This document shows positions 25,590 through 33,637 of a stretch of DNA of 64,000 nt, one piece after another. The stretch covers positions 62,001-126,000 of the forward strand of contig NZ_SHKS01000002.1 of NCBI RefSeq assembly GCF_004217285.1. Direction: 5' to 3'. The position numbers were made by a program, and so were the translations under genes. The DNA is from Streptomyces sp. BK239 (GTDB taxonomy: Bacteria > Actinomycetota > Actinomycetes > Streptomycetales > Streptomycetaceae). How positions within the stretch are numbered: position 1 is the first letter of the stretch; every line of letters starts with the position of its first letter. The notes under the pieces were generated by a model, which made no database searches, was not told the DNA's origin, and saw only the letters and a program-made list of their open reading frames with translations.

Positions 25590-26031
25590 GGCGCTGGGCG
25601 CAGGTCGCACGGTGCTCTACATCTATCCGCTGACGGGCCGCCCCGGCACCGATCTGCCCGAGGGCTGGGACACCATCCCCGGCGCCCGTGGCTGCACCGC
25701 CGAGGCATGCGGCTTCCGCGACCACCACCAGGACCTGCTCGCGGCCGGCGCGACCCAGGTGTACGGCCTCTCCAGCCAGGACAGCGACTACCAACGTGAG
25801 GTCACCGAGCGGCTCCGTCTGCCGTTCCGGATGCTGTCCGACCCCGCACGGCGTCTGGGCCGGGCACTTGACCTTCCCACCTTCACCGCAGGCGGGCTGA
25901 CGCTGTACAAGCGGCTCACGCTGATCATCAAGAACAACATGATCGAGCACGTCTTCCACCCGGTCTTCCCGCCGGACAAGCACGCCGACCAGGTCCTGAC
26001 CTGGCTCAGCGACAACGCCCACCGGCCTTGA
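25543..26031 (+). CDS. N-truncated peroxiredoxin (AhpC/BCP type)
   Basis: Up to 162 residues. From VSLEALGAGRTVLYIYP on, it matches atypical two-cysteine peroxiredoxins: C51 (GARGCTAE) and C56 (EACGFRD) form the C-x4-C pair of BCP-like enzymes, and MLSDPARRLGRALDLPTF follows. The first 30-40 residues of the family, with the first strands of the fold, are missing and replaced by the end of a MerR stump. GTG 25543 or ATG 25576 could start it, neither with a good ribosome site of its own, so translation may depend on the MerR start. It should reduce peroxides if it still folds. Confidence 0.65.
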   Translation: MSWPGERVYGAMVSLEALGAGRTVLYIYPLTGRPGTDLPEGWDTIPGARGCTAEACGFRDHHQDLLAAGATQVYGLSSQDSDYQREVTERLRLPFRMLSDPARRLGRALDLPTFTAGGLTLYKRLTLIIKNNMIEHVFHPVFPPDKHADQVLTWLSDNAHRP

Positions 26032-26452
26032 CACGTCGGCACAGCTGCCGGCGGCGATCACGGTTCGGTGGGGATGAAGGCGCTGACCCGGTTGATCGGC
26101 GGGGGCGAGGAGCCGGCGATGGGCTGCCCGGGTGGCGCTGACGCGCAGGGTGTAGCCCTGGCCGCGCCGGACGGCCGCGAGCTGCCATGCCGGGCGGGCG
26201 CGGGCCGAGTCGCGGGGCGGCCGAGTGCGGGCTGCTTGGGGCGGGACGCGTGACCCGGGCGGCCGTGGGCTCCGGCCCGGGCAGGCGCGGGTCGGATTCA
26301 CGGGCGCGTGCGGGCAGGGGCCCCGGGCGGCCGGGTGGGGCGCCTGCCGCTCATGGGGCGGCCCACCCGGCCGGGGGTGCGCCGCCCCCGTCCCCACGGT
26401 GCGGCGCGTGCAGGTCGCCGTCCGGTCATCCCGCGGGCGGCGGCCTGGGTCT
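26032..26452. other. gap between convergent peroxiredoxin and TetR genes
   Basis: 421 bp without a convincing gene. The sequence is rich in GGGCGG-type words resembling the 22.3-kb repeats. It contains the terminator-like hairpin at 26328-26373. Confidence 0.4.
26328..26373. terminator. long hairpin before the TetR gene end
   Basis: CGGCCGGGTGGG (26328-26339) pairs with CCCACCCGGCCG (26362-26373), 12 bp without error. An inner CGCC/GGCG stem surrounds a 12-base loop. It stands between convergent genes and probably serves both. Confidence 0.6.
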
Positions 26453-27067
26453 TCAGGTCAGGCCGAGCGCCGGCAGCACGGCGGCCTCCACGAAGCGGAG
26501 CAGGTACTCCTCGTCGGCGTACGTGCCGTCCACCACGGGGCGGGCGCGGACCACGCCGAACATCTGGGCCGGGATGTACTCCAGCGCCGGGTGATCTGCC
26601 GGGATCTCGCCGCGCTCGACCCCGCGCCGCAGGATGTCCCGCAGCGCCGCGATCTCCGGGTCGACGAGCGCCTCGCGCAGCGCCCGCGCGAGTTCCTGGT
26701 CCTGGGTGACGGCGTGGCCGAGGGCCTGGAGGAGCTTGGTGTCGGTCATGGACCACCGGGCGGCGGCGCGCGCGGCCTCGCGCAGGTCGCCGGCGAGGGT
26801 GCCGGTGTCGATGCCGTCCAGGCGTGAGCGCCGGCGGGAGCGCAGGGCGGCCACCACGAACTGCGGCTTCGTACGCCACTGCCGGTACAGCGTGGACTTG
26901 CTGCACCGCGTGGTCGCGGCGACCCCCTCCATCGTCACGGCGTCGTACCCGCACTCGCGGATCTGTTCGAGGACGGCGTCGAAGAACTCCTGCTCACGCT
27001 CGGGCGTGAGTTTGGAGCGGCGCGAGGCGGTGACCGACTCCGGTCCGTCCGCGGCCTGCGACGTCAT
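26453..27067 (-). CDS. TetR-family repressor
   Basis: 204 residues. An N-terminal TetR helix-turn-helix (about 30-75) has VTMEGVAATTRCSKSTLYRQW, quoted in part as GVAATTRCSKSTLYRQW, and is followed by the usual ligand-binding helices. It is divergent from the PAP2-DMT operon, with a 50-bp dyad and repeated GTATCGGTAC words in between, so it most likely represses that operon and itself. The ligand is unknown. Confidence 0.9.
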   Translation of the reverse strand: MTSQAADGPESVTASRRSKLTPEREQEFFDAVLEQIRECGYDAVTMEGVAATTRCSKSTLYRQWRTKPQFVVAALRSRRRSRLDGIDTGTLAGDLREAARAAARWSMTDTKLLQALGHAVTQDQELARALREALVDPEIAALRDILRRGVERGEIPADHPALEYIPAQMFGVVRARPVVDGTYADEEYLLRFVEAAVLPALGLT

Positions 27068-27147
27068 CGGCGCTTCTCCTCTTGTCTCCGTCGTGTCCCT
27101 ACAGGTCTCTCCCCGCGGGGGCCTGCTTCAAGTGTGTCGTACGCAAT

Positions 27148-27197
27148 CGATACGCCAGTGTACCGGTACCCGCGCGTATCGGTACACTGGCGTATCG
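27148..27197. promoter_or_regulatory. 50-bp dyad operator between TetR and PAP2 genes
   Basis: Left arm 27148-27165 and right arm CGGTACACTGGCGTATCG (27180-27197) are perfectly complementary over 18 bp. With one wobble the pairing extends four bases further, leaving a 6-base loop. The 12-mer GCGTATCGGTAC also occurs as a direct repeat at 27174 and 27190, and ACCGTATCG recurs at 27206. Several overlapping TetR sites are likely. Confidence 0.75.
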
Positions 27198-27281
27198 GTA
27201 CGGCACCGTATCGATGATGTTGCCGTCATCACACGCACCACGAGTCACACGCACCACCACCGTCAGCGAAGGGGCCGGGGG

Positions 27282-28085
27282 ATGAATGCCCGCACCGAGC
27301 CTGTACAAGCGGAGCCGGACATACCGGCACGGCCGCCGATAGTCCGTGAGCTCCTGCTCGTCGCGGGGCTCTTCCTCGTCTACAAGCTCGGCCGTCAACT
27401 GGCCGCCGGCCACACCGGCGAGGCCTTCCGCGACGCGCACCGCGTGTGGGACGTGGAACGGTGGCTGCGGCTGCCCGGCGAGGGCGCGGTGCAGTCCCTG
27501 CTGCTGCACGGCGACACGGTGGTCCGCGTCGCGAACGCCTACTACGCGACCGTCCACTTCCCGGCCACCGCCGCCTTCCTGATCTGGCTCTACCTGCGCC
27601 GCCCGGCGCACTACGTCTGGGCGCGCCGAGTGCTGGCCGCCGTCACGGCCGCCGCCCTGGCGCTGCACCTGGCGTTCCCGCTGGCCCCGCCCCGCATGCT
27701 CGTCGCGACGGGACTCCTCGACACCGCGCGCGTGTACGGGCCGTCGGTGTACGGGCCGCCGCAGACCGATCACCTGTCGAACCAGTTCGCCGCGATGCCC
27801 TCGCTGCACTTCGGCTGGGCGCTGATGGTCGCAATCGGCCTCGTCGTGGCGACCCGGTCGCGCCTGCGCTGGCTGTGGCTGCTGCATCCGCTGGTCACCC
27901 TGCTGGTGATCGTCGGGACGGCGAACCACTACTGGCTCGACGCGCTGGTCGCCGCGGCCCTGCTGGGCCTCGCGCTCGCCCTGGTCCGCGTGCCACGCCG
28001 CGGCACGGTCGGCACGCCGGCCGGACGCGGTGCGCCACGGCTCGCGCCGGCCGGCGAACGCCAGCTCGCGGGGGCGGGACGATGA
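27282..28085 (+). CDS. PAP2-superfamily membrane phosphatase
   Basis: 267 residues with about six membrane helices. The PAP2 signature appears as PSLHFGWALM and, further on, NHYWLDALV, the second histidine and aspartate of the acid-phosphatase triad, in the AUR1-like (inositol phosphorylceramide synthase-like) form. It probably removes or transfers phosphate from a lipid on the outer face of the membrane. ATG 27282 follows GGGGCCGGGG. Its stop overlaps the next gene start. Likely under control of the divergent TetR protein. Confidence 0.85.
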   Translation: MNARTEPVQAEPDIPARPPIVRELLLVAGLFLVYKLGRQLAAGHTGEAFRDAHRVWDVERWLRLPGEGAVQSLLLHGDTVVRVANAYYATVHFPATAAFLIWLYLRRPAHYVWARRVLAAVTAAALALHLAFPLAPPRMLVATGLLDTARVYGPSVYGPPQTDHLSNQFAAMPSLHFGWALMVAIGLVVATRSRLRWLWLLHPLVTLLVIVGTANHYWLDALVAAALLGLALALVRVPRRGTVGTPAGRGAPRLAPAGERQLAGAGR

Positions 28086-29059
28086 GCGCCGGGTACGCCA
28101 CCCTCGTCGCCGTCGGCCTGTCGCTGCTGTCGGCCGTCGCCTACGCGGCCGCCGCCGTCGCCCAGGAGCGGCTGGCCTCCCGCGCCCCGGGCTCGGGCGT
28201 GGCGCGGATGCTGCGCCGGGGCGCCTGGTGGGCGTCGGTGGGGCTGAACGCGGGCGCCGCGCTGCTGCACGTCGTGGCGCTCAAGTACGGTCCGCTGACC
28301 GTGGTGCAGCCGCTGGGCGCGCTCACCCTGGTCGCGGCGGTGCCCATGGGCGCGCGGGTCGCGGGCCGGCGGGTGAGCGCGGCCGAGTGGCGGGGCACCG
28401 CCTGCACCCTGGCCGGCCTGGCCGCGATCCTGGTCACCGCGTCGGGGACGTCGCCCGAGGAGGTGCTGAGCGCGCCGGAGGCGCTGGCGGTGGCCGGGGC
28501 GACGGCGACGGTGATCGGTCTGCTGGCGCGGCCCGGCGCCCGGCCCGGCCTGCGGCACGCGGGCGCGTCCGGCTTCGCTTCGGGCGTGGCGTCCGCCCTC
28601 ACCCAGACGGTGACGGTCGCCGCGACGGACCGGTCCGGCCCGGTGCTGAGCGTGCAGGTGATCGGTGTGGCGCTGCTGGTGGCCGCGTTCTCGACGGCTG
28701 GGCTGCTGCTGTCGCAGACGGCCTACCGGGGCGGCCTCGGGGCTCCGCTGGCGGTGGTGACGCTGGCCAATCCGCTGGCGGCCGCGGTCATCGGCCTGTC
28801 GCTCCTCGGCGAACGGCTCGAAGGGGGACCGGCCGGCGTGCTGCTCGCCGCGGCGGGTGCGGGACTCGCCGGCTGGGGCGTGGTGCTGCTGTCCCGGGCG
28901 ACGCCGGGAACCGGTTTTGAGGAGGAACACCCGGTGGCGGCCGTCCTCGCCCTGGAACCCGGGACGGCCTCCCCCGAACCGGCCCTGCTCCCCCGCGCGA
29001 CGAGGGCGTCCCGCCGCCGGCACGCCGCACGGGGCACGGAGCACCTGACGCGGCTGTGA
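28082..29059 (+). CDS. DMT-family (EamA-like) membrane transporter
   Basis: 325 residues with about nine or ten hydrophobic helices in two related halves, typical of drug/metabolite transporters. VVALKYGPLTVVQPLGALTL and LGAPLAVVTLANPLAAAVIG are the two repeats of the EamA helix (given in part). A polar C-terminal tail of about 45 residues is cytoplasmic. It overlaps the PAP2 gene by four bases (ATGA). The cargo is unknown. Joint control with a lipid phosphatase suggests a membrane-lipid or toxic-compound role. Confidence 0.82.
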   Translation: MSAGYATLVAVGLSLLSAVAYAAAAVAQERLASRAPGSGVARMLRRGAWWASVGLNAGAALLHVVALKYGPLTVVQPLGALTLVAAVPMGARVAGRRVSAAEWRGTACTLAGLAAILVTASGTSPEEVLSAPEALAVAGATATVIGLLARPGARPGLRHAGASGFASGVASALTQTVTVAATDRSGPVLSVQVIGVALLVAAFSTAGLLLSQTAYRGGLGAPLAVVTLANPLAAAVIGLSLLGERLEGGPAGVLLAAAGAGLAGWGVVLLSRATPGTGFEEEHPVAAVLALEPGTASPEPALLPRATRASRRRHAARGTEHLTRL

Positions 29060-29139
29060 CGCTGTCAGGCTGCCCCGGCCCCGCGGCGACTCCAGCAATG
29101 GCGCTGCGCCCTCACCAGCCTTTCACCCTCCAGGGGCGG

Positions 29140-31191
29140 TCACACGGTCACGATGGCCGGATCGCTCACCCCGGGCCGGCCGTTCTCCACGTGCCCGGCG
29201 AACCTCCGCCGGAAGGACGGGTCCTGGACCGAGGTCACGGTGAGGTCGTACCAGCGTCGGCTCGCCGACAGAGCGACGGTCCGCCTGAGGACGGCTCGGG
29301 CCCGCACCCGTACCGTCGTCGTCCGGCCGCCGTAGCCGTCCGCCACCTTCAACTCGGCGGTCCCGATACCCCGGTTGGTGAACGTCAGTTCCAGCCGGTC
29401 GCCCACGTGCCGTACGACGACCTCGGGGCCCGCGGCGTCTCCCCGGCCCCGGAAGACGCGCAGGAAGCCGTTGGGGCCGTGCACGGTCAGGTCGTACGTG
29501 CCGTCGGAGCGGGCGTGGTCCCAGGTGCCGGAGACCTTCTTGCCGGCCTCGGTGGTGTAGTTCCACGGCCCGTCGGCCCGGTTGCCGGAGGTGACCAGGA
29601 AGGCGGCGCCCGCCGTGGCGCCCGAGGCGAAGGTGAGGGTGAGCGTGCCCGCGGCCGGGTCGAGCGAACCGTCCACGCTGGGCGCGTACTTGAGCGGCCG
29701 GGTGGGCCGGGTGCCGCGCTCCTGCCGGGGCAGGACGCCCTGGGCGGGCGGGGTGGGCCGGTAGTCGGGGTGGCGCACGCGGTCCGGGGGCTCGTAGGCG
29801 TCGGTGTCGGGGAGCGCGACCGGCTCGGCGTCCTTGCGGGAGAAGTCGAAGGCCGAGGTGAGGTCACCGCAGACGGTGCGCCGCCAGGGCGAGATGTTCG
29901 GCTCCCGCACACCGAACCGACGTTCCATGAAGCGGATGACCGAGGTGTGGTCGAACGTCTCGGAGCAGACGTAACCGCCCTTGCTCCAGGGCGAGATGAC
30001 CAGCATGGGCACGCGCGGCCCGAGACCGTAGGGCCCCGCGACATGGGTGGCGCCGCCCGGGTAGAGGTCCAGGGAGACGTCGACGGTGGAGCGGCCCCGG
30101 TCGGGTGAGACGGGCGGGAGCGGCGGCACCACGTGGTCGAAGAAGCCGTCGTTCTCGTCATAGGTGATGAACAGGGCCGTCTTCGCCCACACCGACGGGT
30201 TGGAGGTGAGCGCGTCGAGGACCTGCGCGATGTACCACGCGCCGTAGTTGGCGGGCCAGTTGGAGTGCTCGGAGAACGCCTCCGGGGCGGCGATCCAGGA
30301 GATCTGCGGCAGCTTGCCCGCCTTGACGTCGGCGCGCAGGACGTCGAACCAGCCGTCGCCGTTCTTGACGTCGGTGCCGGTGCGGGCCTTGTCGTGGAGC
30401 GGGTCGCCCGGCCGGGCGTCGCGGTACTTGTGGAAGTAGAGCAGGGAGTTGTCGCCGTAGTTGCCGCGGTAGGCGTCCTGGATCCACCCCCAGGAGCCCT
30501 TGGCGTCGAGGCCGTCCCCGATGTCCTGGTAGATCTTCCAGGAGATCCCGGCCTTCTCCAGCCGCTCGGGGTAGGTCGTCCAGTCGTATCCGGCTTCGTC
30601 GTTGCCCAGGACCGGCCCGCCGCCGCGGCCGTCGTTGCCGGTGTGGCCGGTCCACAGGTAGTAGCGGTTGGGGTCTGTGGAGCCGATGAAGGAGCAGTGG
30701 TACGCGTCGCAGACGGTGAACCTGTCGGCGAGGGCGTAGTGGAAGGGGATGTCCTCGCGGGTCAGGTAGGCCATGGTGGTGGTGCCCTTGGCGGGGACCC
30801 AGCGGTCGTAGCGGCCGCCGTGGTAGGCCGCCTGGCCGTCGGGCCAGCTGTGCGGCAGGCCCTCCAGGAACTGCATGCCGAGGTCGTCGGCGGTGGGGTG
30901 GAAGGGCAGCACGTCCTTGGCGCCGTCCGACTGGTGCCACACGGACCTGCCGCCGGCGAGGGTGACCGGATGCGGGTCGCCGAAGCCGCGTACTCCCCTG
31001 AGCGTGCCGAAGTAGTGGTCGAAGGAACGGTTCTCCTGCATCAGGACGACGATGTGCTCGACGTCCTCGATCGTGCCCGTGCGGTGGTGCGCGGGGAGGG
31101 CGGCGGCGCGCTCGATGCTGCCCGACAGGGCACTGAAGGCCGTGGTGGCGCCCGCGATCTGGAGGAATCTGCGCCGGTTGACTTCGGACAT
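29140..31191 (-). CDS. Tat-exported phospholipase C (phosphocholine type)
   Basis: 683 residues. The Tat signal is NRRRFLQIAGATTAF at the N-terminus. The phosphoesterase domain (about 40-450) shows VEHIVVLMQENRSFDHYFG, DAYHCSFIGSTDPNR, ITYDENDGFFDHVVPP and VISPWSKGGY, all features of bacterial non-haemolytic phospholipase C. Two C-terminal DUF756 beta domains (about 495-575 and 585-675) complete the family length. It should cut phosphatidylcholine or related lipids outside the cell to gain phosphate. No clear Pho box was found by eye. Convergent with the DMT transporter gene. Confidence 0.92.
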   Translation of the reverse strand: MSEVNRRRFLQIAGATTAFSALSGSIERAAALPAHHRTGTIEDVEHIVVLMQENRSFDHYFGTLRGVRGFGDPHPVTLAGGRSVWHQSDGAKDVLPFHPTADDLGMQFLEGLPHSWPDGQAAYHGGRYDRWVPAKGTTTMAYLTREDIPFHYALADRFTVCDAYHCSFIGSTDPNRYYLWTGHTGNDGRGGGPVLGNDEAGYDWTTYPERLEKAGISWKIYQDIGDGLDAKGSWGWIQDAYRGNYGDNSLLYFHKYRDARPGDPLHDKARTGTDVKNGDGWFDVLRADVKAGKLPQISWIAAPEAFSEHSNWPANYGAWYIAQVLDALTSNPSVWAKTALFITYDENDGFFDHVVPPLPPVSPDRGRSTVDVSLDLYPGGATHVAGPYGLGPRVPMLVISPWSKGGYVCSETFDHTSVIRFMERRFGVREPNISPWRRTVCGDLTSAFDFSRKDAEPVALPDTDAYEPPDRVRHPDYRPTPPAQGVLPRQERGTRPTRPLKYAPSVDGSLDPAAGTLTLTFASGATAGAAFLVTSGNRADGPWNYTTEAGKKVSGTWDHARSDGTYDLTVHGPNGFLRVFRGRGDAAGPEVVVRHVGDRLELTFTNRGIGTAELKVADGYGGRTTTVRVRARAVLRRTVALSASRRWYDLTVTSVQDPSFRRRFAGHVENGRPGVSDPAIVTV

Positions 31192-31434
31192 GGCTGGAGG
31201 ACCTCTCGTGCGGTTCTTGCCGGGGGCCCGCCGGTTCGACGGTCGGCCGGTTCGACGGTCGGCCGGCGAGTCGGCCGGCGGACGACGGAGTGCGCGCGCG
31301 AGAAGTCTTCCAAGGCCGCCCGGAACGAAGGGGAAGTACCGGGTGGCGTCAGCGTGAAGCTCGACGGTACGTAGGGGTGTGCGGGGAGGGATGACGGCGG
31401 GTCAGCGCTCAGCGCGCCGTCGCACGACCGGCGT
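31192..31434. repeat. gap with a 16-bp direct repeat
   Basis: Upstream of the phospholipase gene a 16-mer, CCGGTTCGACGGTCGG, is repeated head to tail at 31231 and 31247, followed by the partial copy CCGGCGAGTCGG. It could be a regulator site for the phospholipase. The rest of the gap is featureless. Confidence 0.45.
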
Positions 31435-31953
31435 TCACAGCACCTCGTTGCCGTACATCTCCCCCAGCGGGTCGGCGATGAGCTCGATGCGGGCGCCGTC
31501 GGGGTCGCGGAAGTAGACGGAGACCTCGCTGTGCACGACGTGGTCGACGCCGGCCTCGGCGAGCTTGTCGACGAGGCGGCGCCAGCGCTCCGGTTCGACC
31601 GAGATCGCCACATGGTGCAGCCCGCCCAGGACCTCGGCGTAGGGGCCGACGTCGAGGCCGGGGAAGTCGAAGAAGGCGAGGAGGTTGCCGTTGCCGATGT
31701 CGAAGAAGAAGTGGGAGGAGCCGGGGTAGTCGCGGTTCTCGATCAGCTCGGTCAGCGGGAACTCCAGCACGTCCTGGTAGAAGCGGACGGTCCGTTCGAC
31801 GTCGCTGCTGATCAGGGCGGTGTGGTGCAGGCCGCGGGCGGACGACGCGGGGCGCGACCCGCTCGGCCGCAGGTGCCGTTCCCGGATCCGCTGCCGCTGG
31901 GCCTCGAAGGCCGAACGGTCCGGCTGTGCTTCTTCGTTGGGCGTGCTGGTCAT
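31435..31953 (-). CDS. VOC-family protein, dioxygenase-like
   Basis: 172 residues. After a 40-residue charged leader comes one VOC module with GLHHTALISSDVERTVRFY, HFFFDIGNGNLLAFFDFPG, GGLHHVAISVEPERW and FRDPDGARIELIAD; the metal ligands would be the two HH histidines and the glutamate of RIELI. Likely a metal-dependent lyase or ring-cleaving enzyme. It is divergent from the vanA-like gene but separated by 400 bp, so a shared aromatic pathway is only a guess. Confidence 0.78.
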   Translation of the reverse strand: MTSTPNEEAQPDRSAFEAQRQRIRERHLRPSGSRPASSARGLHHTALISSDVERTVRFYQDVLEFPLTELIENRDYPGSSHFFFDIGNGNLLAFFDFPGLDVGPYAEVLGGLHHVAISVEPERWRRLVDKLAEAGVDHVVHSEVSVYFRDPDGARIELIADPLGEMYGNEVL

Positions 31954-32357
31954 CTCTTCTCTCCTCGGGCGGCGAAGCGGACGGGTCCCTTCGTGATCAG
32001 CATCGCAGAGTCCGTCCGCCCCGGCCGAGCACGGCGTCCCGGCCGTCGCCGGGTCGCCTCAGGCGCGGGTCCGCCTCTGCTGGGCCTGCTCGCGGCAGGC
32101 CCACAGGACCAGCGCGGTCCCGACAGGCCCACCGCGACCGAGCCGTCGGCGAGCGGTTCGGCGCAGACCTCGGTGCCGCCGTCGTCCCGGACCCGGCGGC
32201 CGCCCGCGCCCGGCGGGAACGGCGTGCTCACGGCAGCACGCGTGGAAGTCCTTCCGCCTGACAGAAACCGTCTTGCGGGGCGGTCGCGGCCCTCAGGAAC
32301 CTGAGTGCCATCACGGCCGCGGGGCGACGGCGCCCCGCACTCAGGGACGGGAACGCC
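31954..32357. other. gap upstream of vanA
   Basis: 404 bp between the divergent VOC and vanA-like genes. It holds a short decayed glycosidase fragment on the minus strand (separate entry) and the vanA promoter region. No intact gene is seen. Confidence 0.4.
32105..32228 (-). pseudogene. fragment resembling the C-terminus of a GH27 alpha-galactosidase
   Basis: Minus-strand translation gives GGRRVRDDGGTEVCAEPLAD then GSVAVGLSGP. GH27 alpha-galactosidases carry a near-identical block (RRVRDDGDTEVWARPLADG-x-VAVALFN) at the start of the C-terminal beta domain. Nothing else of the enzyme remains. It appears to be debris of a lost gene. Confidence 0.45.
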
Positions 32358-33422
32358 ATGCCTCACACGACCGCCTTCGCCAGGAACCAGTGGTACGTCG
32401 CCGCCCACAGCCATGAGGTCGGGCGGGACCTGCTCGGCCGGACGATCCTCGGTGAGCCCCTCGTCCTGTACCGCACCGGGGGCGAGGGCACGCCGGTCGT
32501 CCTGCACGACCGCTGCGTGCACCGCCGTTACCCGCTGTCGCGCAGCGGTCTCGACGGCGACCGGATCGTGTGCGGCTACCACGGGTTCACGTACGACACG
32601 ACGGGCGCCTGCGTGTACGTGCCCGGGCAGAAACGCGTTCCGCGCACCGCGCGGGTCGCCTCCTACCCGGTGGTGGAGCAGGACTCCCTGATCTGGGTGT
32701 GGATCGGTGATCCCGCGCTCGCCGATCAGCGGGGCATCCCGCGCGCCCCTCACCTCGACTCCCCCGGCTGGACCACCGTGCGCGGGATGGAGCCCATCGA
32801 CGCCGACTACGGGCTGCTCGTCGACAACCTCCTCGACCTGTCCCACGAGACGTATCTGCACGGCGGCTACATCGGCACCCCCGAGGTCGCCGAGACTCCG
32901 ATCACCACCGAGGTCGACGAGGGCGCGGGCGTCGTGCGGGTGAGCCGGCACATGGACGACGCCGAGTGCCCGCCGTTCTACGCCCGTTCGACGGGCATCG
33001 AGGGCCGCATCACGCGCTGGCAGGACATCGAGTACCACGCGCCCTGCCTGTACCTGCTGCACAGCCGGGTCGCCCCGGTCGGTGTGCTGCCCGAGGCGGA
33101 CGGCAGCGACCCGGGCGGGTTCCACACCGAGGTCACGTACGCGATCACCCCGTCGGACGACGGCAAGGTGTACGACTTCTGGATGGTCTCCCGGGACTGG
33201 GCGGTCGACGACGAGGAGGTCACCGGGTTCCTGCGGACCAGCAACCACACGGTGGTCATGCAGGACGTCGACGCGCTCAACCTGCTGCAGCGGACCCTGG
33301 GCACCGAGCGCTCCGGCTACCAGGAACTGAGCATCAACATCGACACCGGCGGGCTGGCCGCGCGCCGTATCCTCGCCCGGCTGGTCGAGGAGGGCGACAA
33401 GCCGGCGGAGCCCGCGCTGTGA
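32358..33422 (+). CDS. Rieske oxygenase, vanillate demethylase large subunit-like
   Basis: 354 residues. The Rieske [2Fe-2S] site is C53-x-H55 (DRCVHRR) and C72-x-x-H75 (VCGYHG). The mononuclear iron site is in NLLDLSHETYLH (D160, H163, H168), in the order found in VanA-type O-demethylases. It should oxygenate an aromatic methoxy compound such as vanillate, whose product protocatechuate would feed the pca genes found upstream in this window. The reductase is vanB-like at 33634. RBS GGGACGGG then ATG. Substrate inferred from family only. Confidence 0.85.
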   Translation: MPHTTAFARNQWYVAAHSHEVGRDLLGRTILGEPLVLYRTGGEGTPVVLHDRCVHRRYPLSRSGLDGDRIVCGYHGFTYDTTGACVYVPGQKRVPRTARVASYPVVEQDSLIWVWIGDPALADQRGIPRAPHLDSPGWTTVRGMEPIDADYGLLVDNLLDLSHETYLHGGYIGTPEVAETPITTEVDEGAGVVRVSRHMDDAECPPFYARSTGIEGRITRWQDIEYHAPCLYLLHSRVAPVGVLPEADGSDPGGFHTEVTYAITPSDDGKVYDFWMVSRDWAVDDEEVTGFLRTSNHTVVMQDVDALNLLQRTLGTERSGYQELSINIDTGGLAARRILARLVEEGDKPAEPAL

Positions 33423-33637
33423 GCGGCCCCACGGGCGAGATCTACCGCATCGACTGGCTGCCGGGCACCGACATCCTGCACGGCACCTGCCACTGCGGCG
33501 CCGAGCACACCGCCCAGGACCCGATCGCGATGTGGGAGTGGATGCTCGGCCACCCCGAAGGCCACCGCCCGGCGACCGCGGCTGCGCGTCCCCCGGCGGA
33601 CCGGCCGGTTTCCGGACCGCGAGGGAGCGGCTCATGA
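33419..33637 (+). CDS. small Cys/His protein between vanA- and vanB-like genes
   Basis: 72 residues, starting on a GTG that overlaps the upstream stop and ending on a stop that overlaps the vanB-like start, so it is coupled on both sides and part of the operon. It carries DWLPGTDILHGTCHCGAEHT: two cysteines and two or three histidines (C24, H25, C26, H30) that could hold a metal, then MWEWMLGHPEGH. The last 20 residues are disordered. It is not recognised; an accessory of the oxygenase (assembly, electron transfer or regulation) is a reasonable guess from position only. Confidence 0.65.
   Translation: MSGPTGEIYRIDWLPGTDILHGTCHCGAEHTAQDPIAMWEWMLGHPEGHRPATAAARPPADRPVSGPRGSGS

Noticed and set aside
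26634..27281. Long N-terminal extension of the PAP2 protein
   Set aside because: It would run through the divergent TetR gene and its operator; ATG 27282 has a good ribosome site.
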